Shown here piece after piece: positions 48,205 through 56,533 of a DNA stretch of 64,000 nucleotides. Numbering within the stretch: position 1 is the first letter of the stretch; the number at the start of each line of letters is the position of its first letter. Origin of the DNA: JAJZSS01 sp964463505. GTDB taxonomy: Bacteria > Chloroflexota > Anaerolineae > Anaerolineales > UBA4823. Location of the stretch: the NCBI GenBank assembly GCA_964463505.1, contig CAYXDC010000007.1, forward strand, positions 1-64,000, in the 5' to 3' direction. A program made the translations under genes and the position numbers. Below the pieces are notes generated by a model. It ran no database searches. It was given only the letters and a program-made list of their open reading frames with translations, and was not told the origin of the DNA.

Positions 48205-48235
48205 CGCCGCCGGAACTTGCTCCGGCGGCGTTTTT
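48205..48235 (+). terminator. Rho-independent terminator after the methyltransferase
   Basis: CGCCGCCGGA (48205-48214) pairs with TCCGGCGGCG (48221-48230) in a 10-bp stem, followed by five T. It ends the lipoprotein-methyltransferase unit. Confidence 0.92.
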
Positions 48236-48293
48236 AGTTATTATATTTACACCCCTGTGGGTCAATTTTTCCGATACAGATCTCGCTTATTTT

Positions 48294-49436
48294 TTATAGG
48301 GCGGCTGTTTCTGCTTCCAGATCGTCTTCTTCGGAGGTTTGTATGGCCTGCAATGCCGCTGGAGTAGTGGCCCACAGCAAAAGCGTCATGATTACCGCTG
48401 AAGTCAGACACCAGATGCAACTGGCTCCGATGACGAATGGCTCCAAGAAAGTAAGATAGATCGAGAACAGGGTCCCAATCCAGACCATTCCCCAGACCAG
48501 CAGGATCGTGGCGCGCTGATATTTTTGCGGACCATTGCGATTGAATAACCAGGCGATCAGGATTGCCAGGTAACCCAGCACGCCGACAACCCCGATCGGG
48601 ATCACCCCAAACAGGTAGGCATATTTACTCTGCTGGACCGTATTACAATCGCCAACCGGACCGCACACAGCTTCAGCCTGGAATAGCTCGACGTAAGCAA
48701 GATAGAAAGCCACACCCAGGCCAAGGATGGAGATGACCGGCACAAACCACTCCGGGAAACGCGGCAAGCGCGGCGCTGAAGATACCATGAAGGCGTAACC
48801 CACGATCCCACCACTCACCAGCATACCCAGGAGGACAACCACAGCCAGGGTGTTGCCAGATAAGTCTTGTTTGAATCTAGCGACAAATCCCGATTCCTGG
48901 GGTTGTGCGGCCTCTGTGTTTGGCTCTGTCTCGGCTTGTTCTGCGACCACAGCGGTGGCTTCAGAGCTGCTAGCCGCTTCTCCTGGGGGAGGTTCAGCAG
49001 CCATCAATTCTGTCAGACCCGGCACTTGCGGCCAATCGACCCCTCCTGCAGCCAGCCCAGCTTCGACCATGCCCGGAAATTGTTCAGGGATTTCCTGTGA
49101 ACCGACCAGGACAGTATCGCCGATGATCAGAGTCGGGACACCCAGGCGTTCTTCTGGAATTTGAAATGCCTGGATTGTCGCCTGGTAAAGAGCTGCACCT
49201 TGCTCAACCGAGACATCAATTCCAACAATTTCCAGTTTGCCTGCATATTGCTCAATCATCGGCGTCAGTGTTTCGGTAATTACTGCGTGGCAGTGTCCAC
49301 AGCTTGGGCTGTAAAATAAAACTGCCCGTACAACCGCATCTGCAGCACGCACGCCTTGAAGAGCGCTCAACAATGCCAGCCCGACGGCCAATCCGGCAAG
49401 CAGCAGTTTAGCGATTAATTGACTAAATTTGGTCAT
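48294..49436 (-). CDS. Thioredoxin-like domain fused to VKOR
   Basis: This 380-aa envelope protein is for disulfide-bond formation. A signal anchor (about 8-28) precedes a thioredoxin-like domain with Cys46-Gly-His-Cys49, a PDI-type active site, and cis-Pro101 in GVPT. A charged linker (145-185) leads to a VKOR domain with about five membrane helices, loop cysteines Cys258 and Cys264 (VCGPVGDC) and the quinone-side Cys340-I-W-Cys343. It would pass electrons from folded proteins through Trx and VKOR to quinone. Bacterial fusions usually have VKOR first and Trx last; here the order is reversed. The neighbour tatA also serves the envelope. Confidence 0.93.
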   Translation of the reverse strand: MTKFSQLIAKLLLAGLAVGLALLSALQGVRAADAVVRAVLFYSPSCGHCHAVITETLTPMIEQYAGKLEIVGIDVSVEQGAALYQATIQAFQIPEERLGVPTLIIGDTVLVGSQEIPEQFPGMVEAGLAAGGVDWPQVPGLTELMAAEPPPGEAASSSEATAVVAEQAETEPNTEAAQPQESGFVARFKQDLSGNTLAVVVLLGMLVSGGIVGYAFMVSSAPRLPRFPEWFVPVISILGLGVAFYLAYVELFQAEAVCGPVGDCNTVQQSKYAYLFGVIPIGVVGVLGYLAILIAWLFNRNGPQKYQRATILLVWGMVWIGTLFSIYLTFLEPFVIGASCIWCLTSAVIMTLLLWATTPAALQAIQTSEEDDLEAETAAL

Positions 49437-49477
49437 ACGTTATGGTTCCTGATCGGATTCCCAGCATGCTTATGAAA

Positions 49478-49507
49478 AGGCCGCCTCCTGGCTCGCGGAG
49501 ACGGCCT
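49478..49507 (-). terminator. Terminator after tatA
   Basis: AGGCCGCCTCC (49478-49488) and GGAGACGGCCT (49497-49507) form a stem with one mismatch. On the minus strand it is followed by TTTT (49478-49475). It separates tatA from the Trx-VKOR gene. Confidence 0.65.
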
Positions 49508-49552
49508 GAACCAGGCATAATGATTATTTATGCCGGTAGTGGTTGGAGCAAG

Positions 49553-49741
49553 TTACTCCTTTTTATCAGCCTTATCGTTGCTGGATTTTTCTTCCTCTTC
49601 ATCGCCCTGCAAGCCTTCTTTGAAGGAGCGGATACCCGAGCCGAGCTCACCAGCAATTTTGCCAATCCGGCCGACGCCAAAGAGTACCAGTACGATCACC
49701 AAGATGATGATTAATTCTGTGGGTCCTAAACGTCCGATCAT
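49553..49741 (-). CDS. tatA: Sec-independent translocase subunit TatA/E
   Basis: This is a 62-aa Tat translocase component with the standard layout: short N-terminus, membrane helix ELIIILVIVLVLFG, hinge FGVGRIGKIAGELGSGIRSFKEGL as the amphipathic helix, and an acidic tail. It forms oligomers that move folded proteins with twin-arginine signals across the membrane. No tatC is present in the window. TATAAT lies at 49822-49817 on the minus strand with an inverted repeat across it. Confidence 0.95.
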   Translation of the reverse strand: MIGRLGPTELIIILVIVLVLFGVGRIGKIAGELGSGIRSFKEGLQGDEEEEKSSNDKADKKE

Positions 49742-49812
49742 ATTATCTCCAATCTACTTGTTTATCGAACTATGGATTGATTGGCCTGAGGATCACCTTA
49801 CAACCCTTACCC

Positions 49813-49835
49813 TGGAATTATACTAAAGAATTCCA
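49813..49835 (-). promoter_or_regulatory. Operator-like inverted repeat at tatA promoter
   Basis: TGGAATT (49813-49819) and AATTCCA (49829-49835) form a perfect 7-bp inverted repeat with 9-bp spacing. It overlaps the -10 TATAAT (49822-49817). A second pair, GCGCCAGT/ACTGGCGC, lies at 49889-49896/49921-49928 in the same intergenic stretch. Confidence 0.45.
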
Positions 49836-50013
49836 GCTCAGATCGATGTATTTTGTCATGTTCTTAAGGGACGGATGGTATATAAAAGGCGCCAGTCAAC
49901 ACGGATTGGAGAATGCGAACACTGGCGCATTCCGGATTACCTCATCTGCTCGGCTTGTTTTCAGGGCATGCTTGAACTACTGGTAAAATTCAACCCGAGG
50001 ATGTCGAAATTTT

Positions 50014-51378
50014 ATGGCTGATCGAGCAGACATAACGATTATTGGCGGTGGTCTGGCTGGCAGCGAAGCTGCCTGGCAGGCGGCTGAGCGTGGTTTGCGG
50101 GTGGATTTATTTGAAATGCGTCCCACGCAGATGACCGGCGCTCATACTACTGGCTTACTGGCTGAATTGGTCTGTTCTAATTCTTTGGGATCAGCTTTGG
50201 TTGACCGCGCCCCCGGTTTATTGAAGGAAGAACTCCGCCGTATGGGTTCGCTCTTGATCGAATGTGCGGATGCATCGGCAGTCCCGGCTGGACGCGCCCT
50301 GGCCGTGGATCGCCAGCTATTTGCCCAAATCGTCACCCAGCGCATCGAGAAACACCCCAGGATCCGTCTGGTGCGCCAGGAAGTGACAGAAATCCCTACC
50401 GTATTCAGCATAATTGCCAGCGGGCCATTGACCTCGCCATCTCTCTCGGCTGCGGTCGCGAAGCTGACTGGTACGGAATATCTGTATTTCTACGATGCCA
50501 TTGCGCCGATCGTTGCTGCCGAATCGATCAATCTGGAAATCGCCTACCAGGCTGCTCGCTATGATCAAATCGATGCTGCCCCGGGTGATTATCTCAATTG
50601 CCCATTAGATCAGACCGGGTACATGTGTTTTTTGGAGGCTTTGCTCCAGGCTGAGCGGATTGACTTGCTTGAATTCGAATCTGAAATTGAGCAGGGCGTG
50701 CGGGCTGGCGCTAGACATTTCTTTGAAGGTTGCTTGCCATTGGAAATCCTTGCCCAACGCGATCCGCTGGCCTTAGCTTATGGCCCGTTACGCCCGGTTG
50801 GTCTGATTAACCCGCGCACGGGGCGCTGGCCGTATGCGGTGGTGCAATTGCGCCAGGATAATTTGGCTGCTAGCTTATATAATTTAGTTGGATTTCAAAC
50901 AAACTTAAAATTTTCGGAACAGCAGCGCATTTTCCGTATGATCCCAGGCCTGGAGCAAGCGGAATTCACCCGCTTTGGGCAAATGCACCGCAATACATTT
51001 ATCTTTTCACCATCGGTCTTGCTACCGAGTCTGCAACACTGCCAGCGCGAAAACCTGTTTTTCGCGGGTCAAATCACCGGCGTGGAAGGCTATGCCGGCA
51101 ATATTGCGACCGGTTTGCTGGCAGGCTGGAACGCCGCCCGGGTTTTTAATGGCTTAGCGGCACTGACTTTGCCCGTCGATACCATGCTGGGCGCATTGTG
51201 TCACTACATCACGCATGCCAGCCCGGAAGATTTCCAACCTATGAAAGCCAATTATGGGATCATGCCGCCGCTGGAAGATAGTGAGGTGCGAGGCAGGCGC
51301 AATCGGGCAGTCGCCTTCAGTCAACGCGCCCTGGAGAGTCTGGACAATTATTTAAAAGGTGTGGGTGAGGTGCGATGA
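50014..51378 (+). CDS. trmFO: Methylenetetrahydrofolate-tRNA (uracil-54-C5)-methyltransferase
   Basis: This enzyme makes ribothymidine at position 54 of the tRNA T-loop using methylene-THF and FADH2. The FAD-binding fold begins ITIIGGGLAGSEAAWQAAE. The family block LAELVCSNSLGS carries Cys54, equivalent to the conserved active-site region Cys, and PAGRALAVDRQLFA and FAGQITGVEGYAGNIATGLLAGWNA are diagnostic. Length 454 aa is typical. The stop overlaps the M28 peptidase start by 4 nt. A tRNA substrate (tRNA-Asp) with the TTC arm is encoded in the window. Confidence 0.96.
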   Translation: MADRADITIIGGGLAGSEAAWQAAERGLRVDLFEMRPTQMTGAHTTGLLAELVCSNSLGSALVDRAPGLLKEELRRMGSLLIECADASAVPAGRALAVDRQLFAQIVTQRIEKHPRIRLVRQEVTEIPTVFSIIASGPLTSPSLSAAVAKLTGTEYLYFYDAIAPIVAAESINLEIAYQAARYDQIDAAPGDYLNCPLDQTGYMCFLEALLQAERIDLLEFESEIEQGVRAGARHFFEGCLPLEILAQRDPLALAYGPLRPVGLINPRTGRWPYAVVQLRQDNLAASLYNLVGFQTNLKFSEQQRIFRMIPGLEQAEFTRFGQMHRNTFIFSPSVLLPSLQHCQRENLFFAGQITGVEGYAGNIATGLLAGWNAARVFNGLAALTLPVDTMLGALCHYITHASPEDFQPMKANYGIMPPLEDSEVRGRRNRAVAFSQRALESLDNYLKGVGEVR

Positions 51379-52328
51379 GAAAAAAACAATTGCTTATTCT
51401 GGCTGTTTGCGTGTGTATCGTCCTTTTTGTTGGTGTAGCCGCGGCAGCCGCATTTTGGGTTTGGGAAGAGCCGGCCAATACCGCGCAGCCTGAAAATTTT
51501 AATGGGGAACGCGCCTACCAGGATGTGCTCACACAGGTTGATTTTGGCCCACGTTTACCAGCCAGTGCTGCCCACGCCCAGACCATCGAATGGATCAAAT
51601 CCAGCCTGACCAGCGCCGGCTGGCAGGTTGAAGTACAGGAGAGTGCCATTCAGGGGCAAACCGCCTATAATATTGTCGCCCGGTATGGGGCAGGCGAGCC
51701 ATTACTATTGATCGGCGCGCATTATGATACGCGCATCTATGCCGACCGGGATCCGGATCCTGTGCAACGCACACAACCGGTGCCGGGCGCCAATGATGGC
51801 GCATCTGGCGTCGGCGTCTTAATGGAATTGGGCCGGGTTTTGCCAATGCGAATGGGCTTGCTGCAGGAGCAGCCCGGACAGGTGTGGCTGGTGTTTTTCG
51901 ATGCCGAGGACAATGGGCGCATCCCCGGCTGGGAATGGATTATGGGCTCCACTGCTTTCGTAGAGCGGCTAACGGTGAATCCAGATGCTACGGTCATCGT
52001 AGATATGATCGGGGATGCAGATCTAAATATCTATTGGGAGAAAAATTCTGATCCAGATCTAAGCGCCGAGATCTGGCAAATCGCGGATCAATTAGGCTAT
52101 GGAAAATACTTTATCCCAGAATACCGCTATAGCATCACCGATGATCACATTCCGTTCTTAAACGCAGGTTTGCCGGCGGTGGACATCATCGATTTTGATT
52201 ATCCCTACTGGCATACCGTAGCCGATACCCCGGATAAGGTATCCGCAGCCAGCTTGCAGGTTGTTGGCGATACGCTAGTCGCCTGGATTGAGCAACGTCT
52301 GGGCCAGGTCGAGGCAGAAAACCCCTGA
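51375..52328 (+). CDS. M28-family peptidase, glutaminyl-cyclase-like, membrane-anchored
   Basis: This 317-aa protein has an N-terminal membrane anchor (about 8-31). The catalytic zinc domain includes GAHYDTR with the first His and Asp, GANDGASGVGVLMELGR with the second Asp, FFDAEDNGR with the acidic pair and SITDDHIPFLNAGLPAVDIIDFDYPYWHTVADTPDK with the last His. The extra DFDYPYWHT segment and overall layout resemble glutaminyl-peptide cyclotransferases, which form N-terminal pyroglutamate. An aminopeptidase role is equally possible. The start overlaps the trmFO stop (ATGA). It acts outside the cytoplasm. Confidence 0.88.
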   Translation: MRKKQLLILAVCVCIVLFVGVAAAAAFWVWEEPANTAQPENFNGERAYQDVLTQVDFGPRLPASAAHAQTIEWIKSSLTSAGWQVEVQESAIQGQTAYNIVARYGAGEPLLLIGAHYDTRIYADRDPDPVQRTQPVPGANDGASGVGVLMELGRVLPMRMGLLQEQPGQVWLVFFDAEDNGRIPGWEWIMGSTAFVERLTVNPDATVIVDMIGDADLNIYWEKNSDPDLSAEIWQIADQLGYGKYFIPEYRYSITDDHIPFLNAGLPAVDIIDFDYPYWHTVADTPDKVSAASLQVVGDTLVAWIEQRLGQVEAENP

Positions 52329-52331
52329 CCG

Positions 52332-52360
52332 TTGGCAAAAACCCTTAGTGGGTTTAAACT
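52332..52360 (+). promoter_or_regulatory. Promoter with internal palindrome before the histidine kinase
   Basis: TTGGCA (52332-52337) and TAAACT (52355-52360) are 17 bp apart. The spacer is almost filled by the palindrome AAACCC-TTAGT-GGGTTT (52339-52355), an operator-like site. Transcription would start at 52367-52368, at the ATG itself. Confidence 0.75.
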
Positions 52361-52367
52361 TGTACCT

Positions 52368-53654
52368 ATGCGTATTCAAGATGGTCTTCAGAGAATTCGT
52401 ATTCCCTGGCTACAACAGGTTGCAGGGCAGATGGCACGCGGTACTGAGGTGCGGGAGAGCTTTACGGAGCAACTGGATCGATTTTACGACTTGCTGATCC
52501 AGGCAGTAGAGACAGGCGATCCGGCCTGGTTAGATCCCATTCTAGATGAGTGGGCGAGCGCGCGTACACAATCCGAGCTCAAACAAGAACTGCCCAGTCT
52601 GTCGCCTCTCCTTGATCAGATGGTTCTGGCTACGCACTCTCTGGCGCGACAGATTTTACCTGCTGAAGAAGCACTGGTCTTGATCGGAGCGGTCCTGCCG
52701 GGTTATATCCACGCCTATGCTTACACCAATCATCAAGAGACGCGCTTGAATTTTGAGAATTATTCACGCGAATTGCAGGCAGCCAAGCTTTCTCTGGAAA
52801 GATTGGACAAGAGTAAATCAGATTTCATTTCGATCGCTGCACACGAGCTCAAAACGCCCCTGACGCTCATCGAAGGGTATGGATCAATGCTGCAGGAAAA
52901 CCTATCCAGTTCTGAGCAAGATGCCCGAATGGCCATTTTGCTGCGCGGGATTGGGAACGGAACCCGGCGCTTGCGTGAGATCATTGACGATATGATTGAT
53001 GTGTCAATGATCGATAATAACATTTTGGCGCTGAACTTTCAGCCAGCCTGGATGAACCGGATTATTGATCTGATCGTGCGCGAGTTCGCTGCTACTATCG
53101 CAGATAGGCACCTGAAATTGGTAGTGCATCCATTTGCGGGGATGAGTTCGATGATCTATGCTGATAGCGAGCGCCTTTACCAGGCTTTCCGCAATCTGAT
53201 CTCCAATGCCATCAAATATACGCCCGACAACGGGGAAATCCACGTTGATGGTCGCAGCCTGCCTGGATTTCTGGAGATAACCATTCAAGATACCGGTATT
53301 GGCATCGCATTAGAAGACCAGCCCCGCATCTTTGAGAAATTTGGGATTGTGCGCGATGCCTCTCTACATTCTAGCGGCAAAACAAAATTCAAAGGTGGCG
53401 GCCCTGGGTTGGGCCTGGCGATCGCTAAGGGTATCGTGGACGCACATGGCGGCACAATCTGGGTTGAATCGGAGGGCTATGATGAAGAAACCTGCCCTGG
53501 GACAACTTTCCACGTGTTGATTCCGAGTCGTTCAAATCCTCCAGACGACCGGATAGCGCAAATTTTTGAAGGGATGAGCGACATGCTAGCCTCAGTGCTT
53601 GAGGCAGAGACGGCCACCCACCCGCCCCCAGAATCTGGAAATACGCCAGGATAG
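52368..53654 (+). CDS. Soluble orphan sensor histidine kinase
   Basis: This 428-aa kinase has no membrane segment. Residues 1-145 form an all-helical sensor or dimerisation region resembling RsbR-N/helical bundles. The H-box FISIAAHELKTPLTLIEGYGSML holds His159. The ATPase domain has the N-box FRNLISNAIKYTPDNGEI, the G1 box IQDTGIGIALEDQPRIFEKFG and the G2 box GGGPGLGLAIAKGIVDAHGGTIWVESEG. A TTG at 52332 would lengthen it by 12 residues, but that TTG is the promoter -35. The ATG at 52368 fits a leaderless message. No response regulator is adjacent. Confidence 0.9.
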   Translation: MRIQDGLQRIRIPWLQQVAGQMARGTEVRESFTEQLDRFYDLLIQAVETGDPAWLDPILDEWASARTQSELKQELPSLSPLLDQMVLATHSLARQILPAEEALVLIGAVLPGYIHAYAYTNHQETRLNFENYSRELQAAKLSLERLDKSKSDFISIAAHELKTPLTLIEGYGSMLQENLSSSEQDARMAILLRGIGNGTRRLREIIDDMIDVSMIDNNILALNFQPAWMNRIIDLIVREFAATIADRHLKLVVHPFAGMSSMIYADSERLYQAFRNLISNAIKYTPDNGEIHVDGRSLPGFLEITIQDTGIGIALEDQPRIFEKFGIVRDASLHSSGKTKFKGGGPGLGLAIAKGIVDAHGGTIWVESEGYDEETCPGTTFHVLIPSRSNPPDDRIAQIFEGMSDMLASVLEAETATHPPPESGNTPG

Positions 53655-53667
53655 GAAAAATACCCAT

Positions 53668-55023
53668 ATGGCTAAGAAACTTGCAGTACCCACCCGACCA
53701 CCCCGCGAGCGGGCGTTTATGGTCGGTGTAGAAATTTATAAAGCCGAGAACTTACTGCCGCTGGACGCCTCGTTAACCGAGTTGGCTTTGCTGGCAGATA
53801 CAGCCGGCTTGGAAGTCGTCGGTGAGGCAACACAGAAACTGGATCATCCTCACCCACAAACATTTATCGGACCGGGTAAGGTAGAAGAAGTACGCGCGCT
53901 ATCGGAAGAGTTACAGGCAGAAGTAATCTTATTCGATGAGGAGTTATCGCCACGCCACCTGCGCGAGCTGGAAAAGATTTTTACGGGCAAGGTGCGTATC
54001 CTGGATCGGACTGCGCTGATCCTGGATATCTTTGCACAACATGCCAGCACGAGTGAAGGCGCGTTACAGGTCGAGCTGGCGCAGTATGAATATCGCCTGC
54101 CGCGCCTGACACGCGCCTGGACGCACCTGGCTCGTCAGGCAGGCGGCGGAGGTGGGCGTTCCGGTAGCGTCGGCGGGGTAGGTTTGCGCGGTCCCGGCGA
54201 AACTCAGCTAGAGGTGGACCGGCGAGAAATTCGCCGGCGCATTGACCGGCTCAAGGCTGATCTTGAAAAGGTGCGTGTTCACCGCCAACAGTATCGCTCT
54301 CGTCGCAAGCAATCCCGCATCCCCGTGATTGCTTTGGTGGGGTATACCAATGCCGGAAAATCAACCCTGCTCAATAAGCTAGCTTCGTCGGATGTATATG
54401 TCGCCGACCAGTTGTTTGCAACCCTTGACCCAACGACACGGCGGGTTGAGCTGCCGGGTGGGCATGTGGCGCTCTTCACCGATACAGTAGGTTTTATCCA
54501 GAAACTGCCTACGACCCTGGTAGCGGCTTTTCGGGCAACCCTGGAAGAAATCGCCGAAGCAGATCTTCTGCTTCACATCGTCGATATCACCCATCCGCAT
54601 GCACAAGCCCAGGCCGATGCCGTATTTCAAACGTTATCCAAGATCGAGGCTGATCATATCCCCGTCTTGACCGTGTTGAATAAAGTCGATCAGATGAGCA
54701 ATCCCGAACAGGCGGTTGAGGCGGTGGCGGCTTACCCGAACACAGTCGCTGTCTCCGCCCTGACCGGATTTGGGATCGACGAGTTATTGCGTAAGGTGGG
54801 AACGGTCTTGTACGAAACCTATACCCCGATACATGTGTTCTTGCCATTTCAAGAAGGCGGTTTGATCTCCAGCTTCCACGAGTATGGACAGGTCGAGCAT
54901 ATAGAAAATGTGCGCGGTGGGGTGCGTATCAAAGGGCGTATACCAGGCCGCCTGCTGGCAGGCTATAAAGCCTTTAAGTACCTGGAAAAACCGGTCACCG
55001 ATGAGCCAATCGAGGGGGAATGA
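53668..55023 (+). CDS. hflX: Ribosome-associated GTPase HflX
   Basis: This 451-aa GTPase splits stalled or heat-damaged 70S ribosomes. The N-terminal domain has the family block HPHPQTFIGPGKVEEV and the Gly-rich linker QAGGGGGRSGSVGGVGLRGPGETQLEVDRR. The G domain has G1 GYTNAGKST (Lys231), a G3-type DTVGFI and G4 NKVD. The ATG at 53668 is chosen; a longer frame from 53599 overlaps the kinase end and lacks family residues. It heads an apparent unit with a small membrane protein and thrC. Confidence 0.96.
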   Translation: MAKKLAVPTRPPRERAFMVGVEIYKAENLLPLDASLTELALLADTAGLEVVGEATQKLDHPHPQTFIGPGKVEEVRALSEELQAEVILFDEELSPRHLRELEKIFTGKVRILDRTALILDIFAQHASTSEGALQVELAQYEYRLPRLTRAWTHLARQAGGGGGRSGSVGGVGLRGPGETQLEVDRREIRRRIDRLKADLEKVRVHRQQYRSRRKQSRIPVIALVGYTNAGKSTLLNKLASSDVYVADQLFATLDPTTRRVELPGGHVALFTDTVGFIQKLPTTLVAAFRATLEEIAEADLLLHIVDITHPHAQAQADAVFQTLSKIEADHIPVLTVLNKVDQMSNPEQAVEAVAAYPNTVAVSALTGFGIDELLRKVGTVLYETYTPIHVFLPFQEGGLISSFHEYGQVEHIENVRGGVRIKGRIPGRLLAGYKAFKYLEKPVTDEPIEGE

Positions 55024-55032
55024 GAGGTTTCT

Positions 55033-55245
55033 ATGGTCAATTGGTTTAACCGCTTTCTGGATCAGGTTTCAGACTTCCTGGCGCACCGTAAAGGATTACT
55101 GCCCATCCTGGGTCTGGTGTTGATCGTTGCCAACCTGGTGCTGGAATTTGTTTTACCCGGCTCCTGGTTGACCTCAACAGATCTGCTGTTGCAGCTTGGT
55201 TTGATCCTGGCAATTTTGGGGTTTTTACTGGCCTGGGCATTATGA
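55033..55245 (+). CDS. Small two-TM protein
   Basis: This 70-aa protein has two membrane helices (about 21-42 and 50-69) and a short amphipathic N-terminus MVNWFNRFLDQVSDFL. GAGG lies upstream, and the stop overlaps the thrC ATG by 4 nt, so it is translated and coupled to thrC. I do not recognise the family. It could be a regulator or a membrane tether, but there is no direct evidence. Confidence 0.75.
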   Translation: MVNWFNRFLDQVSDFLAHRKGLLPILGLVLIVANLVLEFVLPGSWLTSTDLLLQLGLILAILGFLLAWAL

Positions 55246-56408
55246 GCGGGATTTCTTACCTCACCCAATTAGCCTGTCCTGAATGCGGTTTGAGCGTTTC
55301 GGCGGATCAAATCCAAACTTTCTGCACGGCCTGTACTTCGCCCTGGCTGGCGAAATATGATTTGGCTGCCGTCAGACAAGTGCTGGATCGCGACCAGATG
55401 CACAGCCGGCCGAAGGGTATGTGGCGTTGGGCTGAATTACTCCCTGTGCGGGAGCCTACCAACCGCATCACTTTAGGCGAAGGTGATACCCCACTGCTCA
55501 AATTAGAGCGCCTTGGCGCACAGCTCGGATTGGACAACCTGTACCTGAAAGAGGAAGGCGTCAATCCTACCGGATCGTTCAAGGCGCGTGGTCTGGCGGC
55601 TGCAATTGCTAAAGCCAAAGAATTAGGCATCCGCAAAGTGATCATCCCCACTGCCGGAAATGCCGGCGGCGCGCTGGCAGCCTATGCAGCGCGAGCGGGA
55701 ATGCAGGCTTGCGTGGTGATGCCAGAAGATACGCCGCGCGCCAATTGCATTGAAAGTGAGATCGCTGGGGCAGAGGTGCTTCAGGTGCAGGGGAACATCT
55801 CGGATGCGGCGAAAATTGTCGCCCGGCGCGCTCAGAATGAAGGCTGGTTTGATGTTTCAACTTTCAAAGAACCCTACCGGCTTGAAGGTAAGAAAGTGAT
55901 GGGCTACGAGCTGGCAGAAGCATTTACCTGGCGACTGCCGGATGTGATCATCTATCCGACCGGAGGGGGGACAGGTTTGGTGGGTATGGCTAAAGCTTTC
56001 GATGAGTTAGAAGCGCTGGGATGGCTGGAAAACAGCCAGCGCCCGCGCCTGGTCTCTGTTCAGGCGTCGGGTTGCGCTCCGGTGGTCAAGGCGTTTGATA
56101 TAGGTGCTGTGGATTGCGAGTTCTGGGTTGGGGCGCACACGGTGGCTTCCGGTCTGCGAGTCCCGAAAAGTTTTGCTGGGCGCTTGATCTTGCGCGATAT
56201 CCGCCGCTCTTCCGGTACAGCCCTGGCGGTGGAAGATAAGCTGATCCTGAAAGCCCAGCGCAATCTGGCTCAAGTTGAAGGTGTGTTTGGAGCGCCAGAA
56301 GGCGCGGCGACACTGGCTGCGGTTGATCTGCTGCACGAACGCGGCTGGATCGCAGCTCATGAGTATGTCGTCTGTTTTAATACTGGGATGGGATTGAAGT
56401 ATATCTGA
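55242..56408 (+). CDS. thrC: Threonine synthase with N-terminal zinc ribbon
   Basis: This PLP enzyme turns O-phosphohomoserine into threonine. An N-terminal zinc ribbon (C-P-E-C-G ... C-T-A-C) precedes the fold type II catalytic domain. PLP binds Lys114 in NPTGSFKARGL, with the phosphate-binding glycine loop YPTGGGTGLVGMAKAF near residue 240. At 388 aa it belongs to the short class found in archaea and many Gram-positives. The ATG overlaps the stop of the small TM gene. Other threonine genes are elsewhere. Confidence 0.95.
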   Translation: MSGISYLTQLACPECGLSVSADQIQTFCTACTSPWLAKYDLAAVRQVLDRDQMHSRPKGMWRWAELLPVREPTNRITLGEGDTPLLKLERLGAQLGLDNLYLKEEGVNPTGSFKARGLAAAIAKAKELGIRKVIIPTAGNAGGALAAYAARAGMQACVVMPEDTPRANCIESEIAGAEVLQVQGNISDAAKIVARRAQNEGWFDVSTFKEPYRLEGKKVMGYELAEAFTWRLPDVIIYPTGGGTGLVGMAKAFDELEALGWLENSQRPRLVSVQASGCAPVVKAFDIGAVDCEFWVGAHTVASGLRVPKSFAGRLILRDIRRSSGTALAVEDKLILKAQRNLAQVEGVFGAPEGAATLAAVDLLHERGWIAAHEYVVCFNTGMGLKYI

Positions 56409-56465
56409 AAATTGTTATTCAGCTTTTCTGTATTGCTGGCAGTTTGAAAAAAAACCGGATACAAC

Positions 56466-56504
56466 AAGGTGGTTCGTGGAGGCAAGAAACGCACGAACCA
56501 CCTT
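56466..56504. terminator. 13-bp inverted repeat between thrC and pckA
   Basis: AAGGTGGTTCGTG (56466-56478) and CACGAACCACCTT (56492-56504) form a perfect 13-bp stem with a 13-nt loop. An A-run at 56446-56453 gives eight T on the minus strand about 12 nt after the stem. It lies between two convergent genes and probably ends both messages. Confidence 0.7.
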
Positions 56505-56533
56505 TCGAAATCATCCTTAAAATTTGTGCGCAG

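Noticed and set aside
49777..49986. 69-codon plus-strand frame between tatA and trmFO
   Set aside because: No ribosome site and no protein-like features; it covers the tatA promoter and inverted repeats.
52332..52367. TTG start for the histidine kinase
   Set aside because: The TTG is part of a TTGGCA -35 hexamer and has no ribosome site; the ATG at 52368 coincides with the predicted transcription start.
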